In this document: positions 23,267 to 33,600 of the stretch, one piece after another
How the letters are laid out: every line of letters begins with the position of its first letter
Numbering within the stretch: position 1 is the stretch's first letter
Source: Pseudopedobacter sp037968815
GTDB lineage: Bacteria > Bacteroidota > Bacteroidia > Sphingobacteriales > Sphingobacteriaceae
DNA length: 64,000 nt
Reading direction: 5' to 3'
Assembly (NCBI GenBank): GCA_037968815.1
Contig: JBBKWF010000012.1
Coordinates: 1-64,000, forward strand
Made by a program: the position numbers and the translations under genes
The notes under the pieces: generated by a model
The model's database searches: none
What the model was told of the DNA's origin: nothing
Seen by the model: the letters and a program-made list of their open reading frames with translations, nothing else

Positions 23267-25918
23267 TTGATTTTGAAATTTAACTATATATTTTTTACAT
23301 GTGCCTTACTATTTGTAAACATTAGTACAAAAGCCAATGCTTTTTTTCAGCAAGATACACTAAAAAATATAGCAGTAGTAGCTGATAGTACTACTCTTAT
23401 TAAAACGGATAGCGTTGAAAAAAAGTCTAAAAAGGGAGAAATTACTGATGTTATAAAAGCAGTAGCTTCCGATTCGTCTTTTTACGATGTCAAAGATAAC
23501 GTAATGTACCTTTTTGGGAATGCAAGAATTACCTATGGTGACGCTCAGGTTGATGCGGGTTACATAAAAGTTAATTATAAGGACAATACTATTTTTGCAA
23601 AAGGCACAACAGATTCTTTAGGCCGTTTTTCTGGCCTACCAATTTTCAAAGATCCATCACAAGGTGCTTTAACCGCCGATTCGGTGTTTTATAATTTTAA
23701 GACTGCAAAAGGAAAGATTTTTCAGGTTTATACCGACCAAGATGGTGGTTATATTACTGGTGGAAAAATAAAAAAGCAAGAAAATGATGAAGTACACATG
23801 AAAAATGTGATTTACTCCACTTGTGATTTACCTTCGCCACACCAACATTTTGGTATTGTGATAACAAAAGGGATAGCTACAAAAAATCAGATTGTAACTG
23901 GTCCCGCCTATATGGTAATTGAAGATGTTCCGTTGCCCTTTATTCTGCCTTTCGGGTTTTTTCCAAAACCTAATAAAAGAGCGTCTGGTATTATGTTGCC
24001 TACAGTTGGTGAGGATGCTACTTTAGGCTTCTTTTTACGTGATTTTGGTTACTATATTGGTTTAAATGATTATTGGGATTTAACTTTAAAAGGAGGGGTT
24101 TACTCAAAAGGTTCTTACGAAGCTAATGCCGCCAGTCGGTACACTAAACGCTATAAATACAGTGGTAACTTATATTTATCTTACTCTTCGCGTAAATATG
24201 GTGTTGAAGGTACTGAAGAGTTTGAAAACCCCACAAAAGATTTTACCATCAGATGGTCGCATCAACAAAATGCAAATGCCCGTCCGGGAACTAATTTTGG
24301 TGCGTCTGTTAACGCAAGTACTAGAGGAGCATACAGAAATGTGCCGGGCTACAGCTATCAACAAATTGTACAAAACCAATTAAGCTCCAGTGTATCCTAC
24401 AGTAAAAACTGGGCAAACACGCCTTTTAGTTTAACCACAGCATTAACGCATAGTCAAGATTTATCAACGGGTACAGTTTCTCTTAGCTTACCAAGTTTGA
24501 ATTTTAGCATGAGTACTTTAAATCCTTTTGATACAAAGGAACGTGTTGGAGAACAAAAATGGTATCAGCGAATTGCGGTAGGTTACTCTATGCAGGCAGA
24601 TAACCAATTAAGTACTTTCGACTCATTGTTGTTTAAAAGCGAAAGTTTAAGAAGACTACGTAGCGGTGTTCAGCATAATATTCCGGTTTCCATGTCGTCT
24701 AAGGTTTTAAAATACTTTCAGTTTAGCCAAAGTGTCAATTATAGCGAAAAATGGTATTTCCAAACTATCAGAAAGCAATACATCGCCAGACCAACCTCTA
24801 CCGGAACAATAGATTCAACCGCAATTGATACCATTCCAGGTTTTAGAAGAGCATCAGAGTACAGTGTGGGCGGAAGTTTAAGTACGAAAATTTACGGGAT
24901 GGTCAACTTTAAAAAAGGGAAAGTGATGGCCGTTAGGCATGTGCTTACCCCAAATGTTGGTTTTTCTTATCGTCCAGATTTTGGGCAAGAGAAATTTGGC
25001 TATTACGATAGCTTACAGGTTAATCAATACGGAGATATGCGAGCTTACTCAATCTTTGAAAATAGTTTGTATGGAGGGCCTGGGAACGGTAAAAGTGCAG
25101 CGATAAACTTCGGGTTGGATAATAATATTGAGGTGAAAGTGCGGAGTTCAAAGGATACAACTAACAACGGTGTTAAAAAGATTCCAATTTTGCAGGGTTT
25201 ATCCATCAACGGGTCGTACAATTTTGTTGCTGATAGTATGAAACTTTCGCAATTGAGCTTTGGCGGAAGGACGTTTTTTACTGAAAAATTGGGTGTTAGT
25301 TTTTCTGGATCTTTAAATCCGTATGTTTTTTATAAAGAAACCGTAAGTGGTAGGGTAGAAGGTAGAGATATCAATAGATATACATGGGAGGACGGAAAAC
25401 TACCTCGTTTAACCAATTTTAATTTTTCTTTTGATTATAGCTTAAACTCTAGCTCGCTTGGTAAAAATAACAAGGCTAATAATCCGCCACCACAGGGCAG
25501 TAATAACGATTTGTTTAATAAAGTTAATGCACAACAGGCAGAACAGTTACAGCAAATCAGCAGAAATGCCAATGCCTTTGTTGACTTTAATGTGCCTTGG
25601 AACCTAAGCTTTTACTATAATTTTAATTACTCAAACAGTGGCCTAACAAAACAGTTGGTACAAACTTTAAACGCTAATGGCGATTTTAATTTAACGCCAA
25701 AATGGAAGGTGCAGTTTAATACCGGTTACGATTTTAATAACAACGCCATCAGTTTAACTTCTTTCTCTATCTACAGAGATTTACATTGCTGGGATATGTC
25801 TGTTAGGTGGATTCCTTTCGGTCCTTACCAGAGTTATAGTGTGGATTTAAGGGTTAAATCGTCTATTTTACAGGATTTAAAACTGAGTAAACGAAGAGAA
25901 TACTATAATCAATTTTAA
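23267..25918 (+). CDS. lptD: LPS-assembly outer-membrane protein LptD
   Basis: The outer-membrane beta-barrel that inserts lipopolysaccharide into the outer leaflet. It is 883 residues. Residues 1-25 are a signal peptide (cut after KANA). The OstA-like periplasmic jellyroll follows (about 65-190: YLFGNARITYGDAQVDAG, VFYNFKTAKGKIF), and then a long barrel from about 215 with GFFPKPNKRASGIMLPTVG. The start is TTG at 23267, since the first internal Met is near residue 80, after the signal peptide. It sits divergent from the amidase and 3 bases before cinA. The C-terminal barrel holds a low-complexity Asn/Pro/Gln stretch (about 730-750). Confidence 0.9.
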   Translation: MILKFNYIFFTCALLFVNISTKANAFFQQDTLKNIAVVADSTTLIKTDSVEKKSKKGEITDVIKAVASDSSFYDVKDNVMYLFGNARITYGDAQVDAGYIKVNYKDNTIFAKGTTDSLGRFSGLPIFKDPSQGALTADSVFYNFKTAKGKIFQVYTDQDGGYITGGKIKKQENDEVHMKNVIYSTCDLPSPHQHFGIVITKGIATKNQIVTGPAYMVIEDVPLPFILPFGFFPKPNKRASGIMLPTVGEDATLGFFLRDFGYYIGLNDYWDLTLKGGVYSKGSYEANAASRYTKRYKYSGNLYLSYSSRKYGVEGTEEFENPTKDFTIRWSHQQNANARPGTNFGASVNASTRGAYRNVPGYSYQQIVQNQLSSSVSYSKNWANTPFSLTTALTHSQDLSTGTVSLSLPSLNFSMSTLNPFDTKERVGEQKWYQRIAVGYSMQADNQLSTFDSLLFKSESLRRLRSGVQHNIPVSMSSKVLKYFQFSQSVNYSEKWYFQTIRKQYIARPTSTGTIDSTAIDTIPGFRRASEYSVGGSLSTKIYGMVNFKKGKVMAVRHVLTPNVGFSYRPDFGQEKFGYYDSLQVNQYGDMRAYSIFENSLYGGPGNGKSAAINFGLDNNIEVKVRSSKDTTNNGVKKIPILQGLSINGSYNFVADSMKLSQLSFGGRTFFTEKLGVSFSGSLNPYVFYKETVSGRVEGRDINRYTWEDGKLPRLTNFNFSFDYSLNSSSLGKNNKANNPPPQGSNNDLFNKVNAQQAEQLQQISRNANAFVDFNVPWNLSFYYNFNYSNSGLTKQLVQTLNANGDFNLTPKWKVQFNTGYDFNNNAISLTSFSIYRDLHCWDMSVRWIPFGPYQSYSVDLRVKSSILQDLKLSKRREYYNQF

Positions 25919-25921
25919 TTT

Positions 25922-27169
25922 ATGCATGCAGAGCTAATTACCATAGGTGATGAAATTTTAATCGGGCAAATTGTTGATACCAACTCTGCTTGGATGGCAA
26001 CTGAGCTCAATAAAATTGGCATAAAAATAAAGCAGATTAGCTCTGTTTCTGATGATGTTGAACATATTTTAGAAGCTTTGGCTGAAGCGGAGAGTCGGGC
26101 AGACTTAATTTTGATTACGGGAGGTTTAGGTCCGACAAAAGACGATATTACCAAAAAAACTTTAGCAAAATATTTTAATTCCGATGATTATGTGTTACAT
26201 GAGCCTACTTTGCAAATAGTAGAGCACTTATTTGCAAAATATAACCGTCCATTGTTAGAGGTAAATAAACAGCAAGCAATGGTTCCGTCAATTTGCGAAG
26301 TAATATTAAACGAGCAAGGGACTGCACCAGCAATGCTTTTTAGAAAAGGGCAGAAGATGTTTATTTCAATGCCCGGAGTACCTTATGAGATGAAAAATAT
26401 CATGTGTAGCTCGGTAATTCCATTGATTCAGAAAACTTATAACTTACCAGCGGTATATCATCAAACGATTTTAACTGCCGGTGTTGGCGAATCTTTTTTA
26501 GCGGAAATTTTAGAACCTATTGAAGATAGCTTGCCAAGTGATATTAAGCTAGCTTATTTACCAAAGTTGGGTTCGGTAAGGTTACGTTTAAGTACTACTG
26601 AACATGCTTCAGAAACCTTGATGAAAGAAGTTGATTCTTTTGTAGATAAGATTACGGATGCAGTTCCGGATTACTGGATTGCAAAAGAAGACTTGCCCAT
26701 AGAAAAAGTGATTTTAAACCTGATGCAAGAAAAGTCACTGACTTTATCTGTTGCGGAAAGTTGCACTGGTGGCGAAATTTCAAAAACTATTACGCAACAC
26801 GCTGGCTGTTCATCGGTTTTTGTAGGTGGTGGCATTACTTATTCAAATAAATTGAAATCCAAAGTGCTGGGTGTTAATACCGAAACATTGGAAGCTTTTG
26901 GTGCCGTAAGTGAGGAAACCGTAAAGGAAATGGCAAAAGGTGCAATTATAAACTTTGAATCTGATTACAGCGTAGCCGTAAGTGGTGTAGCAGGCCCCGA
27001 CGGAGGAACAGAAGAAAAGCCGGTAGGCACAGTTTGGATTGCAGTTGCAAATAAAAATAAGGTGATTGCTAAGAGGTTTACATTCGGCAATAAACGGATT
27101 CAAAATATTGAAAGAGCCACTATGGCCGCTTTTACGCTTTTGTTTAGCCTATTAAAAGCTGAAGGTTAA
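25922..27169 (+). CDS. cinA: CinA-type protein with NMN deamidase domain
   Basis: A 415-residue two-domain protein. The N-terminal MoaB/MogA-like domain (1-170) has LITIGDEILIGQIVDTNSAW and ITGGLGPTKDDITK; in studied homologues it acts as an ADP-ribose pyrophosphatase. The C-terminal PncC domain (about 255-415) has SVAESCTGGEISKTIT and VSGVAGPDGGTEEKPVGTVW and deamidates nicotinamide mononucleotide in NAD recycling. The gene follows lptD by 3 bases, which implies co-transcription. No recA or competence genes are nearby. Confidence 0.93.
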   Translation: MHAELITIGDEILIGQIVDTNSAWMATELNKIGIKIKQISSVSDDVEHILEALAEAESRADLILITGGLGPTKDDITKKTLAKYFNSDDYVLHEPTLQIVEHLFAKYNRPLLEVNKQQAMVPSICEVILNEQGTAPAMLFRKGQKMFISMPGVPYEMKNIMCSSVIPLIQKTYNLPAVYHQTILTAGVGESFLAEILEPIEDSLPSDIKLAYLPKLGSVRLRLSTTEHASETLMKEVDSFVDKITDAVPDYWIAKEDLPIEKVILNLMQEKSLTLSVAESCTGGEISKTITQHAGCSSVFVGGGITYSNKLKSKVLGVNTETLEAFGAVSEETVKEMAKGAIINFESDYSVAVSGVAGPDGGTEEKPVGTVWIAVANKNKVIAKRFTFGNKRIQNIERATMAAFTLLFSLLKAEG

Positions 27170-27287
27170 ACTTGTTCTGTTTTAAATACTTTATAATCAG
27201 GTATTACAAATACTAACTTCAAGCTCTTTTAAATGGTTTTATCCAAAAAACTATTGTTTATTTTTAGGCTAAAAGGCATTATATTAT

Positions 27288-27295
27288 TAATTTTG
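27288..27295 (+). promoter_or_regulatory. Possible -7 promoter box of the E2 gene
   Basis: TAATTTTG matches TAnnTTTG exactly and lies 22 bases before the ATG at 27318. No clear TTTG is spaced correctly upstream, so the call rests on one box. Confidence 0.3.
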
Positions 27296-27317
27296 ATTTT
27301 AAACTTATATAAAATCC

Positions 27318-28679
27318 ATGGCTCAATTTGAACTTTTATTACCCAAAATGGGGGAAAGCGTTGCAGAAGCAACGGTTATTAAATGGGCTAAACAACCTGG
27401 AGACCAAATAGATGTTGATGATGTTGTTTTGGAAATTGCCACTGATAAGGTAGATTCTGAAGTTCCTTCGCCTGTTAAAGGTAAATTAGTGGAACAACGT
27501 TTTCAAGAAAATGATGTTGCACAGGTTGGTGATGTTATAGCAATTATAGATGTTGAAGGTGATTCAAACACAAACAATGTTGTAAAAGAAGAAATAAACT
27601 CAAGCCCACAAGCGGAGGAAGTTAAAGTAGATGATATTCCTTATTTGCCAGAAACAGGTGTCGAGGAAACTGAAGAAATAGAACATGACTTTTCAAAATC
27701 AGATAAGTTCTATTCGCCACTTGTGAAAAGTATTGCACAAGAAGAAAACATTAGCGTTGCAGAATTAGACAAGGTAGAAGGCACTGGGAATGAAGGTAGA
27801 GTAACAAAAGATGATTTATTAAATTATATCAAGAGCCAAGGGACTCAAAACCCACAGGCCGATACCACTGCTACGCCAATAGAGACTAAGTCAGAAAAAG
27901 TAACTGAAGAACCTGCGGTAATAGTGCCAAAAGCTCAAGTTGCGCCTCAGGTTACTTCAAGCAAACCAATGACTGATGAGATCATTGAGATGGACCGGAT
28001 GCGTAAGGTAATTGCAGAACACATGATTAGCAGTAAAGAAACTGCGGCTCATGTAACTTCTTTTGTTGAAGCTGATGTAACCAATTTAGTTTTATGGAGA
28101 GAGCGAGTTAAAGGCGCTTTTGAAAAACGAGAGGGTGAAAAAATAACATTTACGCCAATTTTTGTCGAGGCTGTTGCTAAGGCAATTAAAGATATGCCAA
28201 TGATAAATATCTCGTTAAATGGCAATCAAATCATTAAGAAAAAAGATATTAATATTGGAATGGCTGCAGCCTTACCCAGTGGGAACTTAATTGTTCCGGT
28301 TATAAAAAATGCAGATCAATTAAACTTAGTGGGTTTAACTAAAGCGGTAAATGACTTAGCAAAAAGAGCTAGAGGTAATAAATTACAGCCAGATGAAATA
28401 AAAGGAGGGACTTTTACCTTAACCAATATTGGTGGTTTTGGTAATATTATGGGTACGCCTATTATTAATCAGCCACAAGTTGCAATTCTTGCTGTTGGAG
28501 CCATAAAAAAGAAACCTGCAGTTTTAGAAACGGAGTATGGCGATGTAATTGCAATTAGACACATGATGTACCTTTCTCTTTCTTATGATCATAGAATTGT
28601 AGATGGTTCTTTAGGAGGTAGTTTTGTGAAACGAGTTGCCGATTACTTAGAACAGTGGGATGCCAATAGAGAGGTGTAA
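27318..28679 (+). CDS. 2-oxo acid dehydrogenase E2 component (dihydrolipoyl acyltransferase)
   Basis: A 453-residue acyltransferase core of a 2-oxo acid dehydrogenase complex. It has one lipoyl domain (1-78) with the lipoylated Lys44 in EIATDKVDSEVP, a long acidic linker, a peripheral-subunit-binding domain (about 130-170: SPLVKSIAQEENISVAELD), another linker, and the catalytic domain (from about 220) ending in the active-site SYDHRIVDG with His425 and Asp429. The pattern fits branched-chain or 2-oxoglutarate E2. No E1 or E3 gene is next to it; both flanks are unrelated genes. The terminator downstream is shared with the convergent gene. Confidence 0.88.
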   Translation: MAQFELLLPKMGESVAEATVIKWAKQPGDQIDVDDVVLEIATDKVDSEVPSPVKGKLVEQRFQENDVAQVGDVIAIIDVEGDSNTNNVVKEEINSSPQAEEVKVDDIPYLPETGVEETEEIEHDFSKSDKFYSPLVKSIAQEENISVAELDKVEGTGNEGRVTKDDLLNYIKSQGTQNPQADTTATPIETKSEKVTEEPAVIVPKAQVAPQVTSSKPMTDEIIEMDRMRKVIAEHMISSKETAAHVTSFVEADVTNLVLWRERVKGAFEKREGEKITFTPIFVEAVAKAIKDMPMINISLNGNQIIKKKDINIGMAAALPSGNLIVPVIKNADQLNLVGLTKAVNDLAKRARGNKLQPDEIKGGTFTLTNIGGFGNIMGTPIINQPQVAILAVGAIKKKPAVLETEYGDVIAIRHMMYLSLSYDHRIVDGSLGGSFVKRVADYLEQWDANREV

Positions 28680-28730
28680 ATTGCTGAAAGGATAAAACAC
28701 CAAACTTAAATCCAAAATTTATATAAATAA

Positions 28731-28770
28731 AAAACGGGCTATTTCTGATGAAGAAATAGCCCGTTCCTTT
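28731..28770. terminator. Convergent terminator
   Basis: AACGGGCTATTTCT (28733-28746) pairs perfectly with AGAAATAGCCCGTT (28752-28765) around GATGA, flanked by A residues on the left and T residues on the right. It ends both the E2 gene and the convergent Spy-like gene. Confidence 0.85.
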
Positions 28771-28785
28771 TAAGAAAACAGAAAA

Positions 28786-29145
28786 TTAATTCTCTGTTTT
28801 TGCTGCTTTAGCAGCTGCAGCTTGTGCTTTTAATTCTTTAGCTTTAGCTTTTTGCTCATCATTTAAAGTAGCTTTTACAACATCGTTGTACTTTTTGTTA
28901 ACAACTTTCATTTCGTCTGCATCTGGCTTGTTACCTTCACCCGCAGCTTGTTTTAAAGCGTCAACAGCTTTGTTCTTTTCAACCATTGCATTATAAATGG
29001 TTGCTTTTTGCTCTGCAGAAAGTGAAAGATTTGCTTCCATTACTTCTGTAGCTTTTGCTGCTCTTTGTTCAGCAGTTTTCTTTTGTGCAAAACCAGCAGT
29101 GCTTAGTGCAACAAAAAGAACAATTGATAAAATGTATTTTTTCAT
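28786..29145 (-). CDS. Secreted helical protein, Spy/CpxP-like
   Basis: A 119-residue exported protein. Residues 1-20 are a signal peptide ending in GFAQ. The mature part is highly helical and rich in Ala, Lys and Glu, with AANLSLSAEQKATIYNAM-like elements (split: EANLSLSAEQKATIY near 38-52) and LNDEQKAKAKEL (about 94-105); these resemble the LTxxQ motifs of Spy/CpxP periplasmic chaperones. The last 15 residues are almost only Ala, Lys and Glu. The family link is by motif and composition only. It stands alone. Confidence 0.6.
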   Translation of the reverse strand: MKKYILSIVLFVALSTAGFAQKKTAEQRAAKATEVMEANLSLSAEQKATIYNAMVEKNKAVDALKQAAGEGNKPDADEMKVVNKKYNDVVKATLNDEQKAKAKELKAQAAAAKAAKTEN

Positions 29146-29206
29146 TTTTTATAAAGATTTATTTCCTTATGAGTTGTAAAAATGAAAAAGGTTTAACGCG
29201 TTTAAA

Positions 29207-29983
29207 TTAATTTTTTTCTTGCTGTAATTGGCTAATTGAACGTTGCATTTGCGACATCATACTGGTTAAACTTTCCATAGTTGGTTCTGGTGTTGGCTGT
29301 GGCATTTCTGTAGAGATATAGCCCTTTGCTCTCCATATTTCCATGATTTCATTCGCAGTTATATAATAAGGATCATAGACCTGATTGTCAGAAACTAATT
29401 TTAAACCTTTATCAGCTTTTATTTTAGAACCGATTCTTTTATATACTACTCCCTCGGTACTACTGATAATTACAGCGGTATCACCAACTTTTAAATCATT
29501 CCAGTTTTCAACATACTCAGAAATAATGATTGAGCCTGACGGAAGAGGTAGCATAGAGTCTCCATTAATTTCAAACGCTCTATAAGTACCTTGCTTAAAA
29601 ATAGGTAAAGAGAACTTTGGCAATGCTGCTACATATTCAGGGTCACTATAGCCGTTTAAATATCCTGCGCTTGCTTTAACGGGCACTAATTCAATATTCT
29701 CGTTATCATCCTTATCAACCGTAATACTTAGTATACGGACGTTAGAACCATCGCCTTTTGGCTTGGGTTTCCATGTTGCATCAATTTTTTCATTGATTAA
29801 CTCGTCAATACTTAGTTCAAAAAAATCTGCAAACTTTTTTAGCAACTCATATTTTGGGTCGGCTCTTTCTTCTTCATAGGCACCAACTAAAGACCGTTTA
29901 ATGTCCATAGTGTCTGCAAACTGCTGTTGTGTTAGTCCTTTTTTCTTTCTAAGGAACTTAATGTTTTCTGATATTTTTCCCAT
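29207..29983 (-). CDS. XRE-type repressor with S24 (LexA/CI-like) peptidase domain
   Basis: A 258-residue regulator. Residues 4-60 are an XRE helix-turn-helix (LTQQQFADTMDIKRSLVGAYE). Residues about 95-225 are an S24 peptidase domain with the Ser-Lys dyad Ser143 (NGDSMLPL) and Lys182 (VVYKRIG); KASAGYLNG at 103-111 holds an Ala106-Gly107 bond in the position where LexA and CI repressors cut themselves. The last 30 residues are a Gln/Met-rich helix. Known relatives lose repression after RecA-stimulated self-cleavage; that is inferred here. The gene is divergent from the GIY-YIG-like gene across 113 bases that hold a palindrome. Confidence 0.85.
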   Translation of the reverse strand: MGKISENIKFLRKKKGLTQQQFADTMDIKRSLVGAYEEERADPKYELLKKFADFFELSIDELINEKIDATWKPKPKGDGSNVRILSITVDKDDNENIELVPVKASAGYLNGYSDPEYVAALPKFSLPIFKQGTYRAFEINGDSMLPLPSGSIIISEYVENWNDLKVGDTAVIISSTEGVVYKRIGSKIKADKGLKLVSDNQVYDPYYITANEIMEIWRAKGYISTEMPQPTPEPTMESLTSMMSQMQRSISQLQQEKN

Positions 29984-30003
29984 TTCAAAAAAATATTTGT
30001 TTT

Positions 30004-30020
30004 TACTAAAAATGTTAGTA
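30004..30020. promoter_or_regulatory. Palindromic operator candidate
   Basis: TACTAA-N5-TTAGTA is a perfect inverted repeat. A further half-site TTAGTA lies at 30038-30043. It sits 21 bases from the repressor ATG and upstream of the GIY-YIG gene's -7 box, where binding would block both promoters. Autoregulation by the S24 repressor is inferred. Confidence 0.5.
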
Positions 30021-30045
30021 TTTTTATGCCAATAAAATTAGTAAT

Positions 30046-30053
30046 TATTTTTG
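30046..30053 (+). promoter_or_regulatory. Probable -7 box of the GIY-YIG-like gene
   Basis: TATTTTTG matches TAnnTTTG exactly, 43 bases before the ATG at 30097. A T run at 30021-30025 lies at the right distance for a degenerate -33 box and adjoins the palindrome at 30004-30020. Confidence 0.4.
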
Positions 30054-30096
30054 ATTTAAGAAGAGGAATTTTAAATCATTTTTTAAACCGTATAAT

Positions 30097-30477
30097 ATGA
30101 GCACTTTAATAAGTAGAAAAAGAAACAATCCCAATACTAAAAAGTACGTGTTTATTGTAACTGACCGAAACAGAAACAATTTGCATATAGGTTTAAGTGC
30201 AGATATTTTAAAAACGATGGATTTTTACAAAAAAATGCCAAGCTTAATGTTTGATGCAAGTCAGCAGTTAACTCGTTTGGTTTATTTTGAAGAGTTGAAT
30301 GATGAGGTGTCTGCAACTACTAGGTTTAACCTGCTTAATAAATATACTCGCTTACAAAAAGAAAGAATGATTAGATCCGTGAATAGTGACTGGTTAGATT
30401 TAACGACTGCATTAAAACACGAAAATTTAATAAACCCTGTTCGTTTACCTCAACATATTTTGAGTTTTGCTTCTTAG
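30097..30477 (+). CDS. GIY-YIG-like protein with lost catalytic residues
   Basis: A 126-residue protein whose order of elements follows small GIY-YIG nucleases of the YhbQ type: KKYVFIVTDRN (15-25), a LHIG at 29-32 where YIG/YTG is usual, LVYFEEL (61-67), then a helix with KYTRLQKERMIRSVNSDWLDL (split around residue 90). Key catalytic positions are altered: Tyr of the YIG element is His30, the arginine expected near 36-40 is missing (ILKTMDF), and the catalytic glutamate position appears to be Phe77 (TTRFNLL). So the fold is likely kept but cutting is doubtful. Divergent from an S24 repressor. Confidence 0.6.
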   Translation: MSTLISRKRNNPNTKKYVFIVTDRNRNNLHIGLSADILKTMDFYKKMPSLMFDASQQLTRLVYFEELNDEVSATTRFNLLNKYTRLQKERMIRSVNSDWLDLTTALKHENLINPVRLPQHILSFAS

Positions 30478-30634
30478 GTGTTTTAAGCCAATTCGCTTAT
30501 AGTTTATAAGCTTATTCTGTTTGCTTTATGATAAATTATATCGGATGAAAAAAATATTCTAATTATCAATAGCTAAAAATCTTGATATTTATTACTTTGC
30601 GTAATTATATTAATGATGTTTAACAAAATTTACA

Positions 30635-33600
30635 ATGCAGCCTTTTTATAAACTAGCAATTTTATTTATAGGCTTCTTAATAACTTTTCAAAAAGTTGCT
30701 GCTCAAAATGTTTCTAACGAAGGGGTAGAGTTTTGGGTATGTTTTCCGGACCATGTGCCTTCGGAAGATAAACTGGCAACCATGTCCTTATTTATCACTT
30801 CAAAAAATAACTCTAGCGGAGTGGTTTCATGTGGTACTTACTTAGTGCCATTTACCATAACTGCCAATACAGTTAAAGAAATACTTATTCCTCGAAATGA
30901 GTCTTTTATAGGGTCTGGAAGTGGAATTTCTAAAAATAAAGGTATACGTGTAAAAGTTGATCAAGGGCAGGCAAAAGTAGTAGTTTATGCCCACGTATTT
31001 GCAGGTTTTAGGTCTGCAGCCACCTTAGTTCTTCCGTATGAAGCATTAGGTGGGAAACACTTTGCAATGGCTTACGACCAAGAACCAGCTAAAAACCCTC
31101 TTTATAACTCACAGATAAACGTTATCGCCGTAGAGCCAAATACCACCATTAATATTAAACCAGTGATAAATGGTGTTCCACAGCCAGCATTCTCGCAAAC
31201 CTTAACAGATGTAGGGGATGTGTACCAATATCAGAATGTTGATGATATTACCGGTACATTAATAGAGGTTGATTCAGTTGCTTCGGGCTGTAAACGAATT
31301 GCTGTTTTTTCGGGAAGCTCGGGTATTGGGATTAGTACGCCCACTTGTGATATTTTTGAGTTAAAACACGCTTCTTTAGACCCTCTTTTACAGCAACTTT
31401 ATCCTATCGATAGTTGGGGGAAAACTTTCCCTTTGGTGCCGTTTTACAATAGAAATGCAGGGAGTATATATCGTGTAATTGCATCAGAAGACAAGACTAC
31501 TGTAACGGTTAACGGAGTTACAACCAAACTTAATGCAGGCGCATTTTACTCTTCGCCACCCATTACTTCCGTTTCATTAATACAGGCAGATAAGCCTATT
31601 TCAGTTGCTCAGTTTGCTATTAGTCAGTTCTGTTCTGATAGTAGAAATGAATTTGCCAATGTTATTGTTGGCGATCCGGATATGGTCATTCTTAATCCGT
31701 TAGAGTACAGCATAGATAAGATAACGTTATATTCTTCTTCAAAATTGGCTATTACAGAGCAATACTTAAACGTGGTTATTCCTAGTTCCAAGGTTTCAAC
31801 TTTTACCATTAACAATAAAAGTTATTCGGCTAATTTTTCTTCGATACCAAATGCAACAAGCTATTCTTATGCACAAATTAGTTTAACAGGACTTGGCTCT
31901 AACTTTAGTTTAGCTGCTGATACCGGTTTTAATGCAATGGCTTATGGCTTTGGTCCGGTAGAGTCTTACGCCTATTCTGCCGGTACAAGTTTAGCAGCAA
32001 CAACAATTGTTAACGCGGTAAAATACGAGACAAATGAAGTGGTAGATATTGCCTGTGTTAACGAGCCCTATGATTTTAAGTTGCTATTACCTTATATCCC
32101 AACAAAGCTAATTTGGCAATTAGATGATAGTTCTCTGCCTATTGTGCAAGAGAACCCAACATCTACACAGGTTGCCGTTAATAATAAATTACTTTATCAG
32201 TTTAAGTTACCTGCCAATAAAGCTTTTACCACAAGCGGGATTAAAAATATTATTGTTACTTCAAGCTTACCTGTTGGGTCAAATGTATGTTCAACAGTAG
32301 ATGAGGAAAAGATAAATTACACTTTTGAGGTAAGTGATTTACCAGTTGCCGAATTTAGCGCACCAGCTAAGGTTTGTATTACTAAGCCTGCACAGTTTAC
32401 TTACGTAGATAAAAAAATAGGTGAGCCAGTGACTTCATGGCTGTGGGATTTTGGTGATGGTAAAACTTCTACAGAACAAAATCCATCCCATACTTATGCC
32501 TCTATAGGGAGCTATAAAGTTAAACTAACGCTAATCAGTAATGCAGGTTGTAACTCCTTTGTGTTTGAAAAAAACATTGATATAATTAAGCCTTTAATCA
32601 ACAATTTCGAGATTGTTAGCCCTTTATGTACAAATACTAGTATTTCTTTTATTGACCAAAGTACTTCAACAGATGGTGGAGTTACAAACTGGTTATGGGA
32701 TTTTGGGGATGGCACAACGGCTAGTGATAAAAATCCATTTCATGTTTTTTCTAAAAGTGGCACTTATAAAGTAACACTTACCACAACTTCGCAAGTTGGC
32801 TGTACAGAAACAATAGAAAAAATGGTTAAAATAGCAGATCCAGCAGAGATTGATTTTATGGATCCAGGCTCTTGTATTAATGATTTGGTCGCTTTTGACG
32901 GAATAATTAAAAGTGGAAATGTAAGCTCGTGGTTTTGGGACTTTGGCGATGGGTCTATTGATGCAGCTGAACAAACAAAACAAAATGCAAAGCATAAATA
33001 TTTAAGTACAGGAACTTTTAATGTAACCTTAAAAGCGACTTCTACAGAAGGTTGTATAACCACTTTAACAAAAACGATTACCATAAGTGGCTCAAACCCG
33101 AAGGTAAGTTTTGAGGTTTTGGATAAGGATAATTTATGTAGTAATACTGAAGTTAATTTTAAAAATACAACTACTATTGTGTTTGGTAATATTGTTAAGT
33201 TAGAGATTATTTACGAAAATAAAACCGGTGGAAATTCTGTGATTTATACAGATAACGCACCCGAGTTCGATAAAATTTATACTCATAAATATCCTAGTTC
33301 TCCGATAGATCAAAATTACCAAGTGATTTTTAGAGCATATTCTGGTCAAGCTTGTTATCAAGAATCTTTACCTGTAACCGTAACTGTATATGGTAGTCCA
33401 GTAGTTGTATTTGATAACGTAGATCCTTTATGTTTGAATGTTCCTAAGATCTTACTGTCTGCGGCAAAAGAAACAGCCGGTGTAAATGGCACAGCAAAAT
33501 TAGAAGGTAAGGGTGTAGTGGGCAACTATTTTGATCCCGCTGTTGCAGGCGTAGGTGATCATGAGGTTACCTATACTTTTACTTCAAGTAAGGGGTGTAA

